A program made the position numbers and the translations under genes. The notes under the pieces are model-generated. The model was not told the origin of the DNA and searched no databases. It saw nothing but the letters and a program-made list of their open reading frames with translations. DNA of 64,000 nucleotides from Streptomyces griseorubiginosus (GTDB lineage Bacteria; Actinomycetota; Actinomycetes; Streptomycetales; Streptomycetaceae). Location: NCBI RefSeq assembly GCF_001514195.1, contig NZ_KQ948741.1, forward strand, positions 62,001 through 126,000, given 5' to 3'. This document shows, piece after piece, positions 1-8,949 of this stretch (position 1 is the stretch's first letter; every line of letters begins with the position of its first letter).

Positions 1-1
1 G

Positions 2-979
2 GTGGCCGTCCGCGTGATCCAGGGACTCGCCTTCGGCGCCGAGTGGGGCGGCGCCATCCTGATGACCTTCGAGCACGCCCCGTGGAAACGGCGCGGCCTG
101 TACACGGGCATCACCCAGGCCGGCTTCCCGGTCGGACTGCTGCTCGCCAACCTCGCCTTCCTCCTCAGTCGGCACACCCTGGACGACAACTGGGCCTGGC
201 GCGTGCCCTTCCTGCTCAGTGCGGTCCTGATCGCCGTGGGCATCCTCATCCGGCTCAAGATCGACGAGTCGCCCCAGTTCGAGGAGCTCAAGGAGTCCGG
301 CGAGGTCGTCAGGAACCCCCTGGTGTCGGTGCTCCGGGACGACTGGCGCAACGTCCTGCGGGCCTTCTGCCTGCGCATCACGGAGACCGCGGGGTACGCC
401 GTCTCGGTCACCTTCGTCCTGTCCTACCTGAGCGACGACGACGCCCCCCACGCCTCCAGTACGACCACCCTGACCGCCCTCGTCACGGCCGCCGCCCTCG
501 GTATCGCCGCCACCACGCTGTGGGCCCGGCTGTCGGACCGGGTCGGCCGCCGACCGGTCTACCTCTTCGGCTGCGCCGTGAGCGTCGTCTGGGGCGTCCC
601 GCTCTTCCTGCTCGTCAACACGGAGACGGCGGCGCTCATCACGGTCGCCTTCGTGATCAGCTACGCCGTCTGCCAGAACTCCCTCGCCGGCGTCCAAGGC
701 GCCTGGTTCTGCGAGCTGTTCGCCACCAGGACCCGCACGGCGGGCACGTCCCTGGCCTACCAGCTGTCCGCGGTCGTCTCCGGGTTCACCCCCATGATCG
801 CCACCGCCCTCTACTCCGGTACCGGATGGATCGGACCCGCGCTGCTCTTCAGCGGCTACGGCGTACTCGGCCTCGTGGCGACGCTGGTGACGCGCGAGAC
901 CTGGGGCCCCGACGAGCGCAGCGAAGCCGACCGGGCCCTGAGGGCGACGGCGGAGCCGGCACTGCCGGCCGCCCACTGA
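2..979 (+). CDS. MFS transporter, 5' end outside the window
   Basis: This is the C-terminal part of a major facilitator superfamily permease, most like the metabolite:proton symporter type. About 325 residues with some eight hydrophobic segments are visible. The start of the visible part (QGLAFGAEWGGA) matches the motif that normally lies near TM4-5, so roughly the first 100 residues are upstream of the window. A loop of the family type (ARLSDRVGRRPVYLFG) is visible near residue 178. The stop lies 53 bases before a split transketolase and SDR gene on the same strand, so it probably imports the substrate of that pathway. The substrate cannot be read from the sequence. Confidence 0.85.
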   Translation: MAVRVIQGLAFGAEWGGAILMTFEHAPWKRRGLYTGITQAGFPVGLLLANLAFLLSRHTLDDNWAWRVPFLLSAVLIAVGILIRLKIDESPQFEELKESGEVVRNPLVSVLRDDWRNVLRAFCLRITETAGYAVSVTFVLSYLSDDDAPHASSTTTLTALVTAAALGIAATTLWARLSDRVGRRPVYLFGCAVSVVWGVPLFLLVNTETAALITVAFVISYAVCQNSLAGVQGAWFCELFATRTRTAGTSLAYQLSAVVSGFTPMIATALYSGTGWIGPALLFSGYGVLGLVATLVTRETWGPDERSEADRALRATAEPALPAAH

Positions 980-1032
980 CCACCGGCCACACAACCCAGG
1001 TCACCCCACCCCAAGAGACGAGGATCCACGTG

Positions 1033-1935
1033 ATGTCCACTCAGGCGTTCGCCACCGCGGCGCCGTCCACCGACCGCCTCACCGCCCTGGAGGACTCCGC
1101 CTACCGCATCCGCATGCACGCCCTGGACATGGGGGAGACCCAGGGGCAGGGGTACATCGGGCAGGCCCTCGGCGTGGCCGACCTGCTGGCCGTCGTCTAC
1201 AAGGACGTCCTCAACCACCGTCCCGACGACCCGGAGTGGCCGGGGCGCGACAGGTTCCTGCTGTCGATCGGCCACTACGCCATCGCCCTGTACGCGGCGC
1301 TCGCCGAGGCCGGCGTGCTCGACGTCGCCGAACTCGCCACCTACGGCAGCGACGACTCACGTCTTCCCATGTCGGGCATGGCCTCGTACACCCCCGGCAT
1401 GGAGATCTCCGGCGGCTCCCTGGGACACGGCCTGGGCGTGGCCGCCGGCATGGCGCTCGGCCTGCGCCACCAGGGCAGCGGCGCCCGCGTGTACAACCTG
1501 CTCTCGGACGGCGAACTGGACGAGGGCTCCACCTGGGAGGCGGCGCTCGCCTGCGCCCACCACGGCCTGGACAACGTCACCGCCCTCGTCGACGTCAACG
1601 CCCTCCAGGCGGACGGCCCGACGAAGGGCGTGCTGCGCACCGAGCCGGTCACCGCCAAGTGGGAGGCGTTCGGCTGGCACGCGATCCGCGTGGACGGCAA
1701 CGACATCGGTGCCCTCGTCGCCGCCTTCGACAGCCTGCGCGGCCATCGTGGCTCGCCCGCCGTCCTCATCTGCGACACCCGCATCGGGTGCGGTGTGCCG
1801 ATGCTGGAGACGCGGGAGAAAGCGCACTTCATGCGGGTCGAGGAGCACGAATGGCAGCTCGCCCGAAAGCAGTTGACGGACCGTCACAACCGTGGGTCCG
1901 CCGGTTCCGCATCCGTCGGCTCCCAGGGAAAGTGA
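1033..1935 (+). CDS. Transketolase, N-terminal (TPP-binding) subunit
   Basis: This 300-residue protein matches the N-terminal half of transketolase, in the split two-gene form. Visible features are the substrate/TPP segment GGSLGHGLGVAAGMALG and the TPP/Mg signature beginning LSDGELDEGSTWEAA and ending at the ALVDVNALQ stretch. It needs the partner encoded 10 bases downstream to form the two-carbon ketol-transfer enzyme. The ATG at 1033 follows a GAGACGAGGAT stretch; the adjacent GTG at 1030 is an alternative start. The setting with a permease and an SDR dehydrogenase suggests a dedicated sugar or polyol pathway, not the central pentose phosphate enzyme. Substrate unknown. Confidence 0.9.
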   Translation: MSTQAFATAAPSTDRLTALEDSAYRIRMHALDMGETQGQGYIGQALGVADLLAVVYKDVLNHRPDDPEWPGRDRFLLSIGHYAIALYAALAEAGVLDVAELATYGSDDSRLPMSGMASYTPGMEISGGSLGHGLGVAAGMALGLRHQGSGARVYNLLSDGELDEGSTWEAALACAHHGLDNVTALVDVNALQADGPTKGVLRTEPVTAKWEAFGWHAIRVDGNDIGALVAAFDSLRGHRGSPAVLICDTRIGCGVPMLETREKAHFMRVEEHEWQLARKQLTDRHNRGSAGSASVGSQGK

Positions 1936-1945
1936 CCCGATTCCG

Positions 1946-2950
1946 ATGAACACCTCCACCCCGACCCAGGCCCCGCAGCGCAGGCTCACCACCTCCGCGA
2001 TGATCGCCTCGATCGCCGAGGAGGGGCAGCGCACCACCAAGGCCCCCTTCGGACACGCGCTGGCGAGGCTCGCCGACGAACGCCCCGACGTCGTCGGACT
2101 CTCCGCGGACCTCGCCAAGTACACCGACATGCACGTCTTCCGCGAGGCCCACCCCGACCGCTTCTTCCAGATGGGCATGGCCGAGCAGGCGATGCTGGGC
2201 GCGGCCGCCGGCCTCGCCGAGGTGGGCCTGACCCCGTTCGCCTCGACCTACTCGGTCTTCGCCACCCGCCGCGCCTACGACTTCCTGTGCCTGGACATCG
2301 CCGAACCGGGGCTGAACGTCAACGTCGTCGGCGCGCTGCCCGGCCTGACCACCGGCTACGGGCCCAGCCACCAGGCGACCGAGGACCTCGCCATCCTGCG
2401 TGCCATGCCCGGTCTGACGATCGTGGACCCCGCGGACTCCGTGGACATCGAACAGGCCGTACCGGCCCTGGCCGCACACCCCGGCCCCACCTACCTGAGG
2501 CTGCTGCGCGGAGCCGTGCCCACCGTTCTGGACGAGTACGACTACCGCTTCGAACTCGGCAAGGCGGCCGAGCTGCGCGGCGGGCGGGACGTCCTGTTCG
2601 TCTCCACCGGCCTGATGACGGTCCGCGCCCTGACCGCGGCGCGGGAACTGGAGGCCGACCACGTGGACGTCGCCGTCCTCCACGTACCGACGATCAAGCC
2701 GTTCGACCGCGAGACGGTCCTGCGGGAGACCGCCAAGGGCCGCCTCGTCGTGACCCTGGAGAACCACAGTGTCGTCGGAGGCCTCGCCGAGTCCGTCGCG
2801 TCCTGCCTCGCCTTCGCCCGGCAGACGGCACACCTCGTGCCGATCGGCCTGCCGGACGAGTTCCTCGCCGCGGGCGCGCTGCCCACCCTCCACGACCGCT
2901 ACGGCCTCTCGGTCGAGGCGATCAAACGACGGGTGAAGCGCGAACTCTGA
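1946..2950 (+). CDS. Transketolase, C-terminal (pyrimidine-binding) subunit
   Basis: This 334-residue protein is the C-terminal partner of the split transketolase just upstream. The pyrimidine-binding domain carries the family Glu segment GMAEQAMLGAAAGLAEVG, followed by the FASTYSVFATRRAYD stretch and GPSHQATEDLA. The C-terminal transketolase domain ends near the stop (SVEAIKRRVKREL). It is transcribed with the N-terminal subunit, with a gap of only 10 bases. The ATG at 1946 is preferred because homologous N-termini begin shortly before the TTSAMIA segment; the in-frame upstream extension overlaps the previous gene. Confidence 0.9.
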   Translation: MNTSTPTQAPQRRLTTSAMIASIAEEGQRTTKAPFGHALARLADERPDVVGLSADLAKYTDMHVFREAHPDRFFQMGMAEQAMLGAAAGLAEVGLTPFASTYSVFATRRAYDFLCLDIAEPGLNVNVVGALPGLTTGYGPSHQATEDLAILRAMPGLTIVDPADSVDIEQAVPALAAHPGPTYLRLLRGAVPTVLDEYDYRFELGKAAELRGGRDVLFVSTGLMTVRALTAARELEADHVDVAVLHVPTIKPFDRETVLRETAKGRLVVTLENHSVVGGLAESVASCLAFARQTAHLVPIGLPDEFLAAGALPTLHDRYGLSVEAIKRRVKREL

Positions 2951-3024
2951 CCGCCCCGGCCTCCACCTCCCTCCGCCCCCCAACCCCCTCCACCTTCCCC
3001 CGTTCGACTCCGCAGGAGAACTGC

Positions 3025-3792
3025 ATGTCCACCGAGCACACCCCCCGCACCGCCGTCGTCACCGGCGCCGGGTCCCGCCGTGGCATCGGGCGTGCCACCG
3101 CACACGCCCTGGCCGCCGCCGGGTACCACATCGCCGTCCTCGACCTGGACAAGGAGGCCGCCGAGGACACGGCCCGGGACGTCGCCGTACGGCACGGCGT
3201 GCAGGCGCTGGGACTCGCCGCGGACGTCACCGACGCCGAGGCGGTCGACGCCGCGATCACGGCCGCCGAAGCGGCACTTCCGCCGATCGGCGCCCTGGTG
3301 AACAACGCGGGCATCACGTCCCCGACCCGCTTCCTCGACGTCACGCACGAGGAGTGGGACCGGATCCTCGAGGTCAACGTGCGGGGCAGTTTCCTGGTCA
3401 CCCACCGGGTGGCGCCGGGGATGGCCGAGCGTGGCTTCGGCCGGGTCGTCTTCCTGTCGTCCGTCTCCGCCGAGCGCGGGGGCGGGGTGTTCGGGGGAGT
3501 GGCCTACTCGGCCGCGAAGGCCGCCCTGCTGGGCTTCGCCCGGGCCCTGGCCCGTGAACTGGGCCCGTCCGGAGTGACGGCCAACTCCGTCGCCCCGGGC
3601 CTGATCGACACCGACATCACACAGGGCAAGCTGGACGAGCAGCGCAAGGCGGCCATGGTCGCGGACGTTCCGGTGCGCCGCATCGGCGGTGTCGAGGACG
3701 TGGCCGACGTCATCGCCTTCCTGGCCCGCCCCGAGTCCGGCTACCTGACCGGCGTGACCTACGACGTGAACGGCGGCTCCCACATCCACTGA
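3025..3792 (+). CDS. SDR family NAD(P)-dependent oxidoreductase
   Basis: This is a classical short-chain dehydrogenase of 255 residues. It has the nucleotide-binding TGAGSRRGIG motif near residue 11, the NNAG motif near residue 94, and the Ser-Tyr-Lys centre in SSVSAERGG and YSAAKAALLG. The C-terminus has the family GVTYDVNGG ending. A good Shine-Dalgarno sequence (GCAGGAGAA) precedes the ATG at 3025. It is the last gene of the permease/transketolase group and probably oxidises or reduces the sugar or polyol before or after transketolase cleavage. The specific substrate is not visible. Confidence 0.92.
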   Translation: MSTEHTPRTAVVTGAGSRRGIGRATAHALAAAGYHIAVLDLDKEAAEDTARDVAVRHGVQALGLAADVTDAEAVDAAITAAEAALPPIGALVNNAGITSPTRFLDVTHEEWDRILEVNVRGSFLVTHRVAPGMAERGFGRVVFLSSVSAERGGGVFGGVAYSAAKAALLGFARALARELGPSGVTANSVAPGLIDTDITQGKLDEQRKAAMVADVPVRRIGGVEDVADVIAFLARPESGYLTGVTYDVNGGSHIH

Positions 3793-4052
3793 TCCGACCC
3801 CGACACCCGGCTCGCGCAGCCGCCGGGAGCGACGGCCTGGGCGGCGACAGCAGCACCGCCGTCATCGGGTACGGGCCTGCAACGGGCCGGCGGCACCTCG
3901 CGCTCGTGGACCCCGCCACCGCGAAGGTCACCGCCGAGTGTCGCCGTCCCCGCCGCCCCCCACGGGCGTCGCGCTGAGCCCCGACCGGGTTCGTCCGTTG
4001 GGCGGGTTGCGTGCGGGTGCGGGTGCGGGTTCGGGTTCGGCTGAACCCTGGC

Positions 4053-4259
4053 TCACGGTGAGCGAAGGTCCGCAGAAGCGGTACGGCGTCGCCGCCCGAG
4101 CATCCTCAGGAGCAGCCAGATCAGACCGACCTGGAGGATGCCCGCGATCGCCTGCACGGACGGTGCGTAGGCGTCCGGGCCGGAGGCGTGGTCGGCGAGG
4201 CCGGGGAGCACCGCGGCGAGAAGGAACACGACCACGGCCAGTCAGGCGACGGCGAGCAT
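4053..4259 (-). pseudogene. Small membrane protein with an in-frame TGA near its start
   Basis: Reading leftward, GTG at 4235 opens 60 codons with two hydrophobic stretches (VFLLAAVLPGLA and ILQVGLIWLLL). Upstream in the same frame is ATG at 4259 followed by CTC GCC GTC GCC and then TGA at 4244-4242, where a TGG would give one continuous hydrophobic start. Either translation begins at the GTG, or the gene is a fresh nonsense mutant. I do not recognise the family. The surrounding 3793-4052 interval holds no other gene that I can support. Confidence 0.3.
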
Positions 4260-4318
4260 CACGCCCGATCGGCGGGTTGGAAGATCCACAGTGCTCTTTA
4301 CCGGGTGATGAGGGGTGA

Positions 4319-4672
4319 TCAGCCGGAAGCGGGAAGGGAGGCGTCGGACGCGTCCTGCTCGGCCCGTCGGCGGTACTCGGCGTTGATGCGCTGCGCTTCC
4401 TCGAGCTGGTCCTCAAGGATGACGATGCGGCACGCGGCCTCGATCGGGGTGCCCCTGTCGACGAGCTCGCGGGCGCGCGCGGCGATCCGCAGCTGGTAGC
4501 GGGAGTACCGGCGGTGCCCGCCCTCCGAACGGAGCGGAGTGATCAGACGAGCCTCCCCGAGCGCCCGGAGGAAAGCCGGAGTGGCGCCGAGCATCTCGGC
4601 GGCCCGGCCCATGGTGTACGCCGGGTAGTCGTCGTCGTCCAGACGATCGCTGAGGGGGTTGTCTGCCGTCAT
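4319..4672 (-). CDS. MerR-type helix-turn-helix regulator
   Basis: This 117-residue protein has a MerR-like N-terminal winged-helix domain (YTMGRAAEMLGATPAFLRALGEARLITPLRSEGGHRRYS, read in pieces at residues 17-55) and a C-terminal coiled coil rich in Glu and Arg. It lacks any C-terminal effector domain or cysteine cluster, so no inducer can be named. The ATG at 4672 is chosen because GAGGTGA sits at ideal spacing; the longer frame to 4720 runs through the leader hairpin. Related small MerR-like proteins are common in Streptomyces genomes. Its targets are not visible. Confidence 0.8.
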   Translation of the reverse strand: MTADNPLSDRLDDDDYPAYTMGRAAEMLGATPAFLRALGEARLITPLRSEGGHRRYSRYQLRIAARARELVDRGTPIEAACRIVILEDQLEEAQRINAEYRRRAEQDASDASLPASG

Positions 4673-4697
4673 GTCACCTCGCTGTGCAACGCGTCGA

Positions 4698-4729
4698 GGG
4701 GCCCTGATGCCGTACGGCACCAGGGCCCC
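4698..4729. terminator. Strong leader hairpin upstream of the MerR-like gene
   Basis: A 32-base near-perfect inverted repeat (GGGGCCCTG with CAGGGCCCC around TGCCGTACGGCA) lies 26 bases before the ATG at 4672. It could be the terminator of a lost upstream gene, or an attenuator in the MerR-like leader. Confidence 0.5.
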
Positions 4730-4735
4730 GAAGGA

Positions 4736-5640
4736 AATTCAACACCATCTGTCGGCTCTCGTGCTCTGCCGACCTTCTGTTTCCGCTACCAGCCCTGTCG
4801 AAGGGGGGTGCGGGGATCGCGGCTGCGTGACCGGGGACCACCTTCCAATCCGGGGTCTTGCGGTACCCGGCCGAGTGCGTCCCGGGCCGGGCGATCCTGA
4901 TGGCGTCTGTGTCCTCCGTCCTTCCTCTGAACCTGAACTGATCTGCTCTGCGGACTTTCCTGTACTGCTACCCGCCAGTTCGTGTCTGCCGGGTCTCTCT
5001 GGACTCTGTAGACAAGAAAAGGCTAACTCTGGCAGAGCCCAATGTCTACTCTGGCAAAGGTAGATTTCACCCAGTCGTGGGAACAGACACCTGTGACCTG
5101 CAACGGTCGTTTCAGGTGCCCGCCCACAGGGCTCCCCGCCCACGGGCTCCCCGCCCACAGGGTCCCCCTCGCGCAGGTCCGTCGAGAAAACAGGGTCGGG
5201 GCGGCAACCTTCTCGTCCTCCGCGGCAACTGAAAGCCGGAAGGCTGGATCGAACTACCGGGACGGGCATGAGGGCAACGAAGCACGCCGCGCCGCAACCG
5301 TGGCGCAGGCGCGGACTGGTCACGGGCATTCCCCTGGCGCCGCAGGTCGTCGGCGCGCCGACGGGTCGTCCCCCCGGGAGCGGAAGCGGCGCAAGGGCCA
5401 CCGGCATCCACGGTGAGCGGCCGACCGTCGACGGCACGGCCGTGCCGTCGGACGCCGTACAGCCGGAGCAGCCGACCCTCGTCCGGTGCGCCCGGCGTTG
5501 ACCAGTCCGCCGGTGGGCCTGCACCGCCACCACACACCCATGCACGACCGCCGTTCGCATCCCGGGCCGGGCGCTGCCAGGCTGCGCCCGCCGTCCTCGC
5601 CGAACGCGCAACCACCTCGCACGTCATGGCAAGGAGAGGG
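4736..5640. other. About 0.9 kb without a supported gene
   Basis: The interval between the MerR-like gene and the sigma factor contains open frames on both strands, but none has a credible start, codon pattern and domain together. It contains an imperfect inverted repeat around 5010-5047 (GTAGACA with TGTCTAC) and a triplicated 16-17-base repeat at 5117-5167. It presumably holds the promoters of the two divergent flanking genes. No RNA gene was recognised. Confidence 0.4.
5117..5167. repeat. Three tandem copies of a 15-17-base GC-rich unit
   Basis: The unit CCCGCCCACAGGG, joined by CTC or T linkers, is present three times in a row with one base deleted in the middle copy. Its function is unknown. 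Confidence 0.7.
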
Positions 5641-5650
5641 CGACCGGGGG

Positions 5651-6181
5651 ATGCTCCTCGATGACGCGTCCGTGGAGTTCCACGAATTCTTCGAGCGCCA
5701 CTATGCCGAGCTCGCCCGTCTGGCACACCTCCTGACCGGCGAGACCGACGCGGCGGACGACCTCGCGGCGGATGCCCTGGTCGCCCTGTGGCAGCACTGG
5801 GACCGGTTGCGGCAGGCCGACCACCCGCTCGCCTACGCCCGCGGAGTGGTGGCCAACCTGGCACGGGGACGGATCCGCAGCGCGGTCCGCGAACGACGCC
5901 GGCTCACGCTGTTCTGGTCCCGCAGCCCCGAGAAGGTGGAGGGGCCGGACACGGCGGCCGTCCTGGACGTCCGCGCGGCGCTCGCCCGGCTGCCGTACCG
6001 CAAGCGCGCCTGTGTGGTGCTGCGGCACGCCCTCGACCTGTCGGAGAAGGACACGGCGGCAGCGCTCGGCATATCGGTCGGAACGGTGAAGAGCCAGACC
6101 TCCAAGGGAATGGCGGAGCTGGAAAAGCTCCTGGGCGCACGCGCGGCCGGGAACCTGGTGCCAGGGAGGAGGAACCGGTGA
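5651..6181 (+). CDS. ECF (SigE-family) RNA polymerase sigma factor
   Basis: This 176-residue extracytoplasmic-function sigma factor has region 2 at about residues 10-80 (FFERHYAELARLAHLLTG, ADDLAADALVALWQHW) and region 4 at 110-165 (LARLPYRKRACVVLRHALD, AALGISVGTVKSQTSKGM). There is no C-terminal extension. The ATG at 5651 is chosen because it starts just before region 2; longer frames add low-complexity residues. The stop overlaps the GTG of the next gene by four bases, so that product is probably its signal partner or a membrane-anchored regulator. Confidence 0.88.
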   Translation: MLLDDASVEFHEFFERHYAELARLAHLLTGETDAADDLAADALVALWQHWDRLRQADHPLAYARGVVANLARGRIRSAVRERRRLTLFWSRSPEKVEGPDTAAVLDVRAALARLPYRKRACVVLRHALDLSEKDTAAALGISVGTVKSQTSKGMAELEKLLGARAAGNLVPGRRNR

Positions 6182-6972
6182 ACGAGGACATCGACCGTCG
6201 GCTGCGCGAGGCCGCCGAGGCCCACCGGCCCGACCGCGCACGGATGCTGGCCCGGGTGGAACGCGGCATGGCCGGCCCCGCCGTCCGGCACCGCGCGCGA
6301 CCGTTCGCGAGGTCCGGGACGAGGATCGCCCTGGCCGGGCTCGCCGCCGGAGGCATCCTGACGACCGGCGGCCTCGCCGTCGCCGCCATCGTCGCGACCC
6401 CGTCGCCGTCGCCCACCGTGACCACGCCGGCCGCCACCCCGTCCCCGGCGGTCAGCTCCCCGCACCCGGAATCGGCCCGCCCCACCCCGGTCGCGCCGCC
6501 CCCGGCCACCAGTCCGGGCAGCGCGCACCCGAGTCCGTCGGCCACCAGCCCCTCGCCGACCGCCGACGGGAGCCAGGACGGGCCGCTGCGGTCGGCCGGC
6601 TCGCTCGACTCGCGGAGCAACTCCTACTGGACGCAGAGCGACCTCACCCTCACGACGACGCAGCCGCTCACCTCGCTCACGGTCGAGATCCGGATCGTGC
6701 AGACCGGCGGGACGAAGAGCACCGGCACCTGGCAGACCCTGCCGGGTGAAGACTTCACCGTCACCGTCCAGGAGGCCGGGGGCGCGCTGGTCTACCGCTG
6801 GGTCCTCAAGCCGGGCCTGACCGTGCCGGCCGGGAGCCACGAGTTCGCCGCACAGTTCAACAACGGCTCCGGCGTCGGCGTACGCAGTGCCGCGGGCGAC
6901 GGCTACCGCGTCGACGCACAGGGTCCGGGCGGCTCGGCGTCGGTCCGGGGAGGGTTCGTTCCGAACCGGTGA
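6178..6972 (+). CDS. Membrane-anchored Pro/Ser/Thr-rich protein coupled to the sigma factor
   Basis: This 264-residue protein has a short cytoplasmic N-terminus (about 55 residues, EDIDRRLREAAEAHRPDRAR), one membrane segment (LAGLAAGGILTTGGLAVAAIVA), and a linker of about 75 residues rich in Pro, Ser and Thr. An extracytoplasmic domain of about 120 residues follows, rich in Ser, Thr and aromatic residues, and may be a beta-sandwich. The topology is that of an anti-sigma factor, but no zinc-binding His-Cys motif is visible. It overlaps the sigma gene by four bases (GTGA), which implies translational coupling. It may sense the envelope; the outer domain is not recognised. Confidence 0.7.
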   Translation: MNEDIDRRLREAAEAHRPDRARMLARVERGMAGPAVRHRARPFARSGTRIALAGLAAGGILTTGGLAVAAIVATPSPSPTVTTPAATPSPAVSSPHPESARPTPVAPPPATSPGSAHPSPSATSPSPTADGSQDGPLRSAGSLDSRSNSYWTQSDLTLTTTQPLTSLTVEIRIVQTGGTKSTGTWQTLPGEDFTVTVQEAGGALVYRWVLKPGLTVPAGSHEFAAQFNNGSGVGVRSAAGDGYRVDAQGPGGSASVRGGFVPNR

Positions 6973-7041
6973 ACGGGGCGGCGTCGGGAATTCGTCCCGA
7001 CGCCGTGAACGCGGGCTCCGTCCCGACCTGTTGAACGCCGA

Positions 7042-7072
7042 ATGCGCCCCCGTCTCCTGGACGGGGGCGCAT
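7042..7072. terminator. Bidirectional terminator hairpin
   Basis: A perfect 12-bp stem (ATGCGCCCCCGT) with a 7-base loop lies between the convergent genes ending at 6972 and 7087. Confidence 0.85.
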
Positions 7073-7086
7073 CTCGTCGGCTGTGC

Positions 7087-8949
7087 CTACTTGAGCGGCG
7101 TACCGCCCGAGTTGTGATAGGCGATCGTCTTCTTGATCAGGTTTCCGCCGTCGGTCTCGACCGAGGTCTGTTCCTGCTGCCCCGGCCCGAAGAACAGGCC
7201 GGCGATGTGGGCGTCCGCCACCTGGTCCATGTGGGCGAAGAACCAGTCCACCTTGTCGTCCTTGTAGTGGTTGAGGGTGTTGTTCTGCGCCATGTTGCCC
7301 ACGGGGATCTGCCACAGGACCACCGGCTTGCCCACGGACTCGGCCATCGTCTTCCAGAACTTCAGCGAGGCGGCGGCCTTCTGGTCGTTCCAGAAGGTGT
7401 CACGGCCGCCGTGGGCCGGCTGCGCGTACCAGCCGGCGTCGCGGTCCGACACGTCGGTGGCCAGGAAGTCGGCGTTCTTCGCGCCGAAGCTCTCGTAGGA
7501 CTTGACGCAGGCCTGCGTGTTGGTCTCCCAGTCGAAGCAGGAGAGGTGCATCCCCGCCTCGACGTTCGGCGCGTACTTGTGCGCCATCGAGATCAGGCAC
7601 TGGGCGAGCCCGGTGGCACTGTTCTCCTGCGACCCGCAGTCCGTCGGATTCGCGCTCTTCACCTGTGCGGGAACCTGGTGCGGATCGCCGAGCGAGCGGA
7701 CGTAGCCCCAGAAGTCGGGCTCGAGGTCGATCGCGGCCTGCGTCTTGCCGATCTTCTGGAGGAAGAAGCGGTAGTCGTTCAGGTAGCGGGTGAGCAGGTC
7801 GGTCCGGTTGATGGCCTTGACCTCACCCGGACCGTCGCCCTCGCCCGCCGCTTCGCCGAGGTCGCGCAATGAGTACCAGGTCCACAGCATCTTCTGCGGA
7901 CGCGAGCTGCCCTTGTACGTCGCCTGGGACACCACGTCGTCCCGCCAGGTCACGTAGGTGCCAGGTGCCGTGGTGGGGCCGTTCCAGCAGCCCCACCAGC
8001 CCGACCAGTCGGCGTGGCATTTCGCCGCCGTGTAGTAGTCCGAGGAGGGCGCGGGCTGGCTGTGCACATAGGCGTAGCGCCCGTCGAACGGCGCGGCGTC
8101 CGCCGAGTCGTCGGACATCGAGGCGCCGATGAGCACCTTGTCACTGCCCAGGAACCGCTTCGCCGAGCTGCCCCCTCCGCTCGCGGGCGACGAGGACGAG
8201 GGCGAAGCCGCGGCCGCCGGTCGCGTGCCGCTCGGAGTCGGGCTCGCGGGAGCGCTGCTGCTCGGCGTGGCGGCCGTACCGCCGCCGCTGACGTTCCCGA
8301 CCTCGACGAGCTTCCACTGCTGATCGGCGCTGCTCCGGTCGCGGCTCTGTACGACGTTGCCCCCGTTGGCCTTGACGGCGTTGCGGACACCGACGGCCAT
8401 CCCGCTGAAGCGATTGACCAACCGCACATAGCCGTTCGACGACTTGGCCGGCTTGAACTGCTGGTTGCTGCCGTTCTGGTCCTTCCACTGCACGACGGCG
8501 GAGCCGGCCGTCTTCGACCAGCCGAGGTCGTCCAGCACCTTGCCGGAGGTCCGGTTCTGCAGCCGGTAGTAGCCGTCACCCGAGTCGATGAACCGCCACT
8601 GCTGGTTGGCCCCGCCGTGCCGCGCCCACTGCACCACCGCCGCGCCGTCGTTCTTGGCGGAACCGCGGTCGTCCAGCACCTTGCCGCTGTTGCGGTTGAC
8701 CAGCACGTACCACTTCTTCAGATCCAGGGTCTTCTGGTCCGCCGAGGCCTGGCTGACCACGACGGCCGAGCCGGCCACGACCACCATGGCGAGACCCGCC
8801 CACAGACCCCGACGCGCGAGCAACCGACGCTCGCGGTGCCTCGGGCGACCACCGCGCGCGCCGTCACCGGCACGGTGTCCGCCACCGCGGGACGCCCCCG
8901 GTGACGTAGGTGAACCGGGGACATGTCTGTGCTCTCGTTCCAGGGACAC
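7087..8949 (-). CDS. Secreted ricin-type lectin protein with a glycosidase-like C-terminal domain
   Basis: This is a protein of about 620 residues. An Arg-rich N-terminus is followed by a membrane segment (LWAGLAMVVVAGSAVVV) that acts as a signal or anchor. A ricin-type beta-trefoil (about residues 75-205) shows three repeats with GKVLDD, VVQW and QQWR/QQF/QQWK motifs. A Ser/Thr/Pro linker leads to a domain of about 300 residues with acidic motifs (AAIDLEPDFWG, FLATDVSDRD) and conserved-looking Trp residues, which suggests a TIM-barrel glycosidase. No exact GH family is assigned. The GTG at 8949 has an AGAGAG Shine-Dalgarno sequence; the longer ATG at 8991 is an alternative. It probably binds and cleaves an extracellular polysaccharide. 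Confidence 0.75.
   Translation of the reverse strand: MSLEREHRHVPGSPTSPGASRGGGHRAGDGARGGRPRHRERRLLARRGLWAGLAMVVVAGSAVVVSQASADQKTLDLKKWYVLVNRNSGKVLDDRGSAKNDGAAVVQWARHGGANQQWRFIDSGDGYYRLQNRTSGKVLDDLGWSKTAGSAVVQWKDQNGSNQQFKPAKSSNGYVRLVNRFSGMAVGVRNAVKANGGNVVQSRDRSSADQQWKLVEVGNVSGGGTAATPSSSAPASPTPSGTRPAAAASPSSSSPASGGGSSAKRFLGSDKVLIGASMSDDSADAAPFDGRYAYVHSQPAPSSDYYTAAKCHADWSGWWGCWNGPTTAPGTYVTWRDDVVSQATYKGSSRPQKMLWTWYSLRDLGEAAGEGDGPGEVKAINRTDLLTRYLNDYRFFLQKIGKTQAAIDLEPDFWGYVRSLGDPHQVPAQVKSANPTDCGSQENSATGLAQCLISMAHKYAPNVEAGMHLSCFDWETNTQACVKSYESFGAKNADFLATDVSDRDAGWYAQPAHGGRDTFWNDQKAAASLKFWKTMAESVGKPVVLWQIPVGNMAQNNTLNHYKDDKVDWFFAHMDQVADAHIAGLFFGPGQQEQTSVETDGGNLIKKTIAYHNSGGTPLK

Noticed and set aside
5486..5650. 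N-terminal extension of the sigma factor
   Set aside because: The added 55 residues are low-complexity and precede a natural start at 5651 next to region 2.
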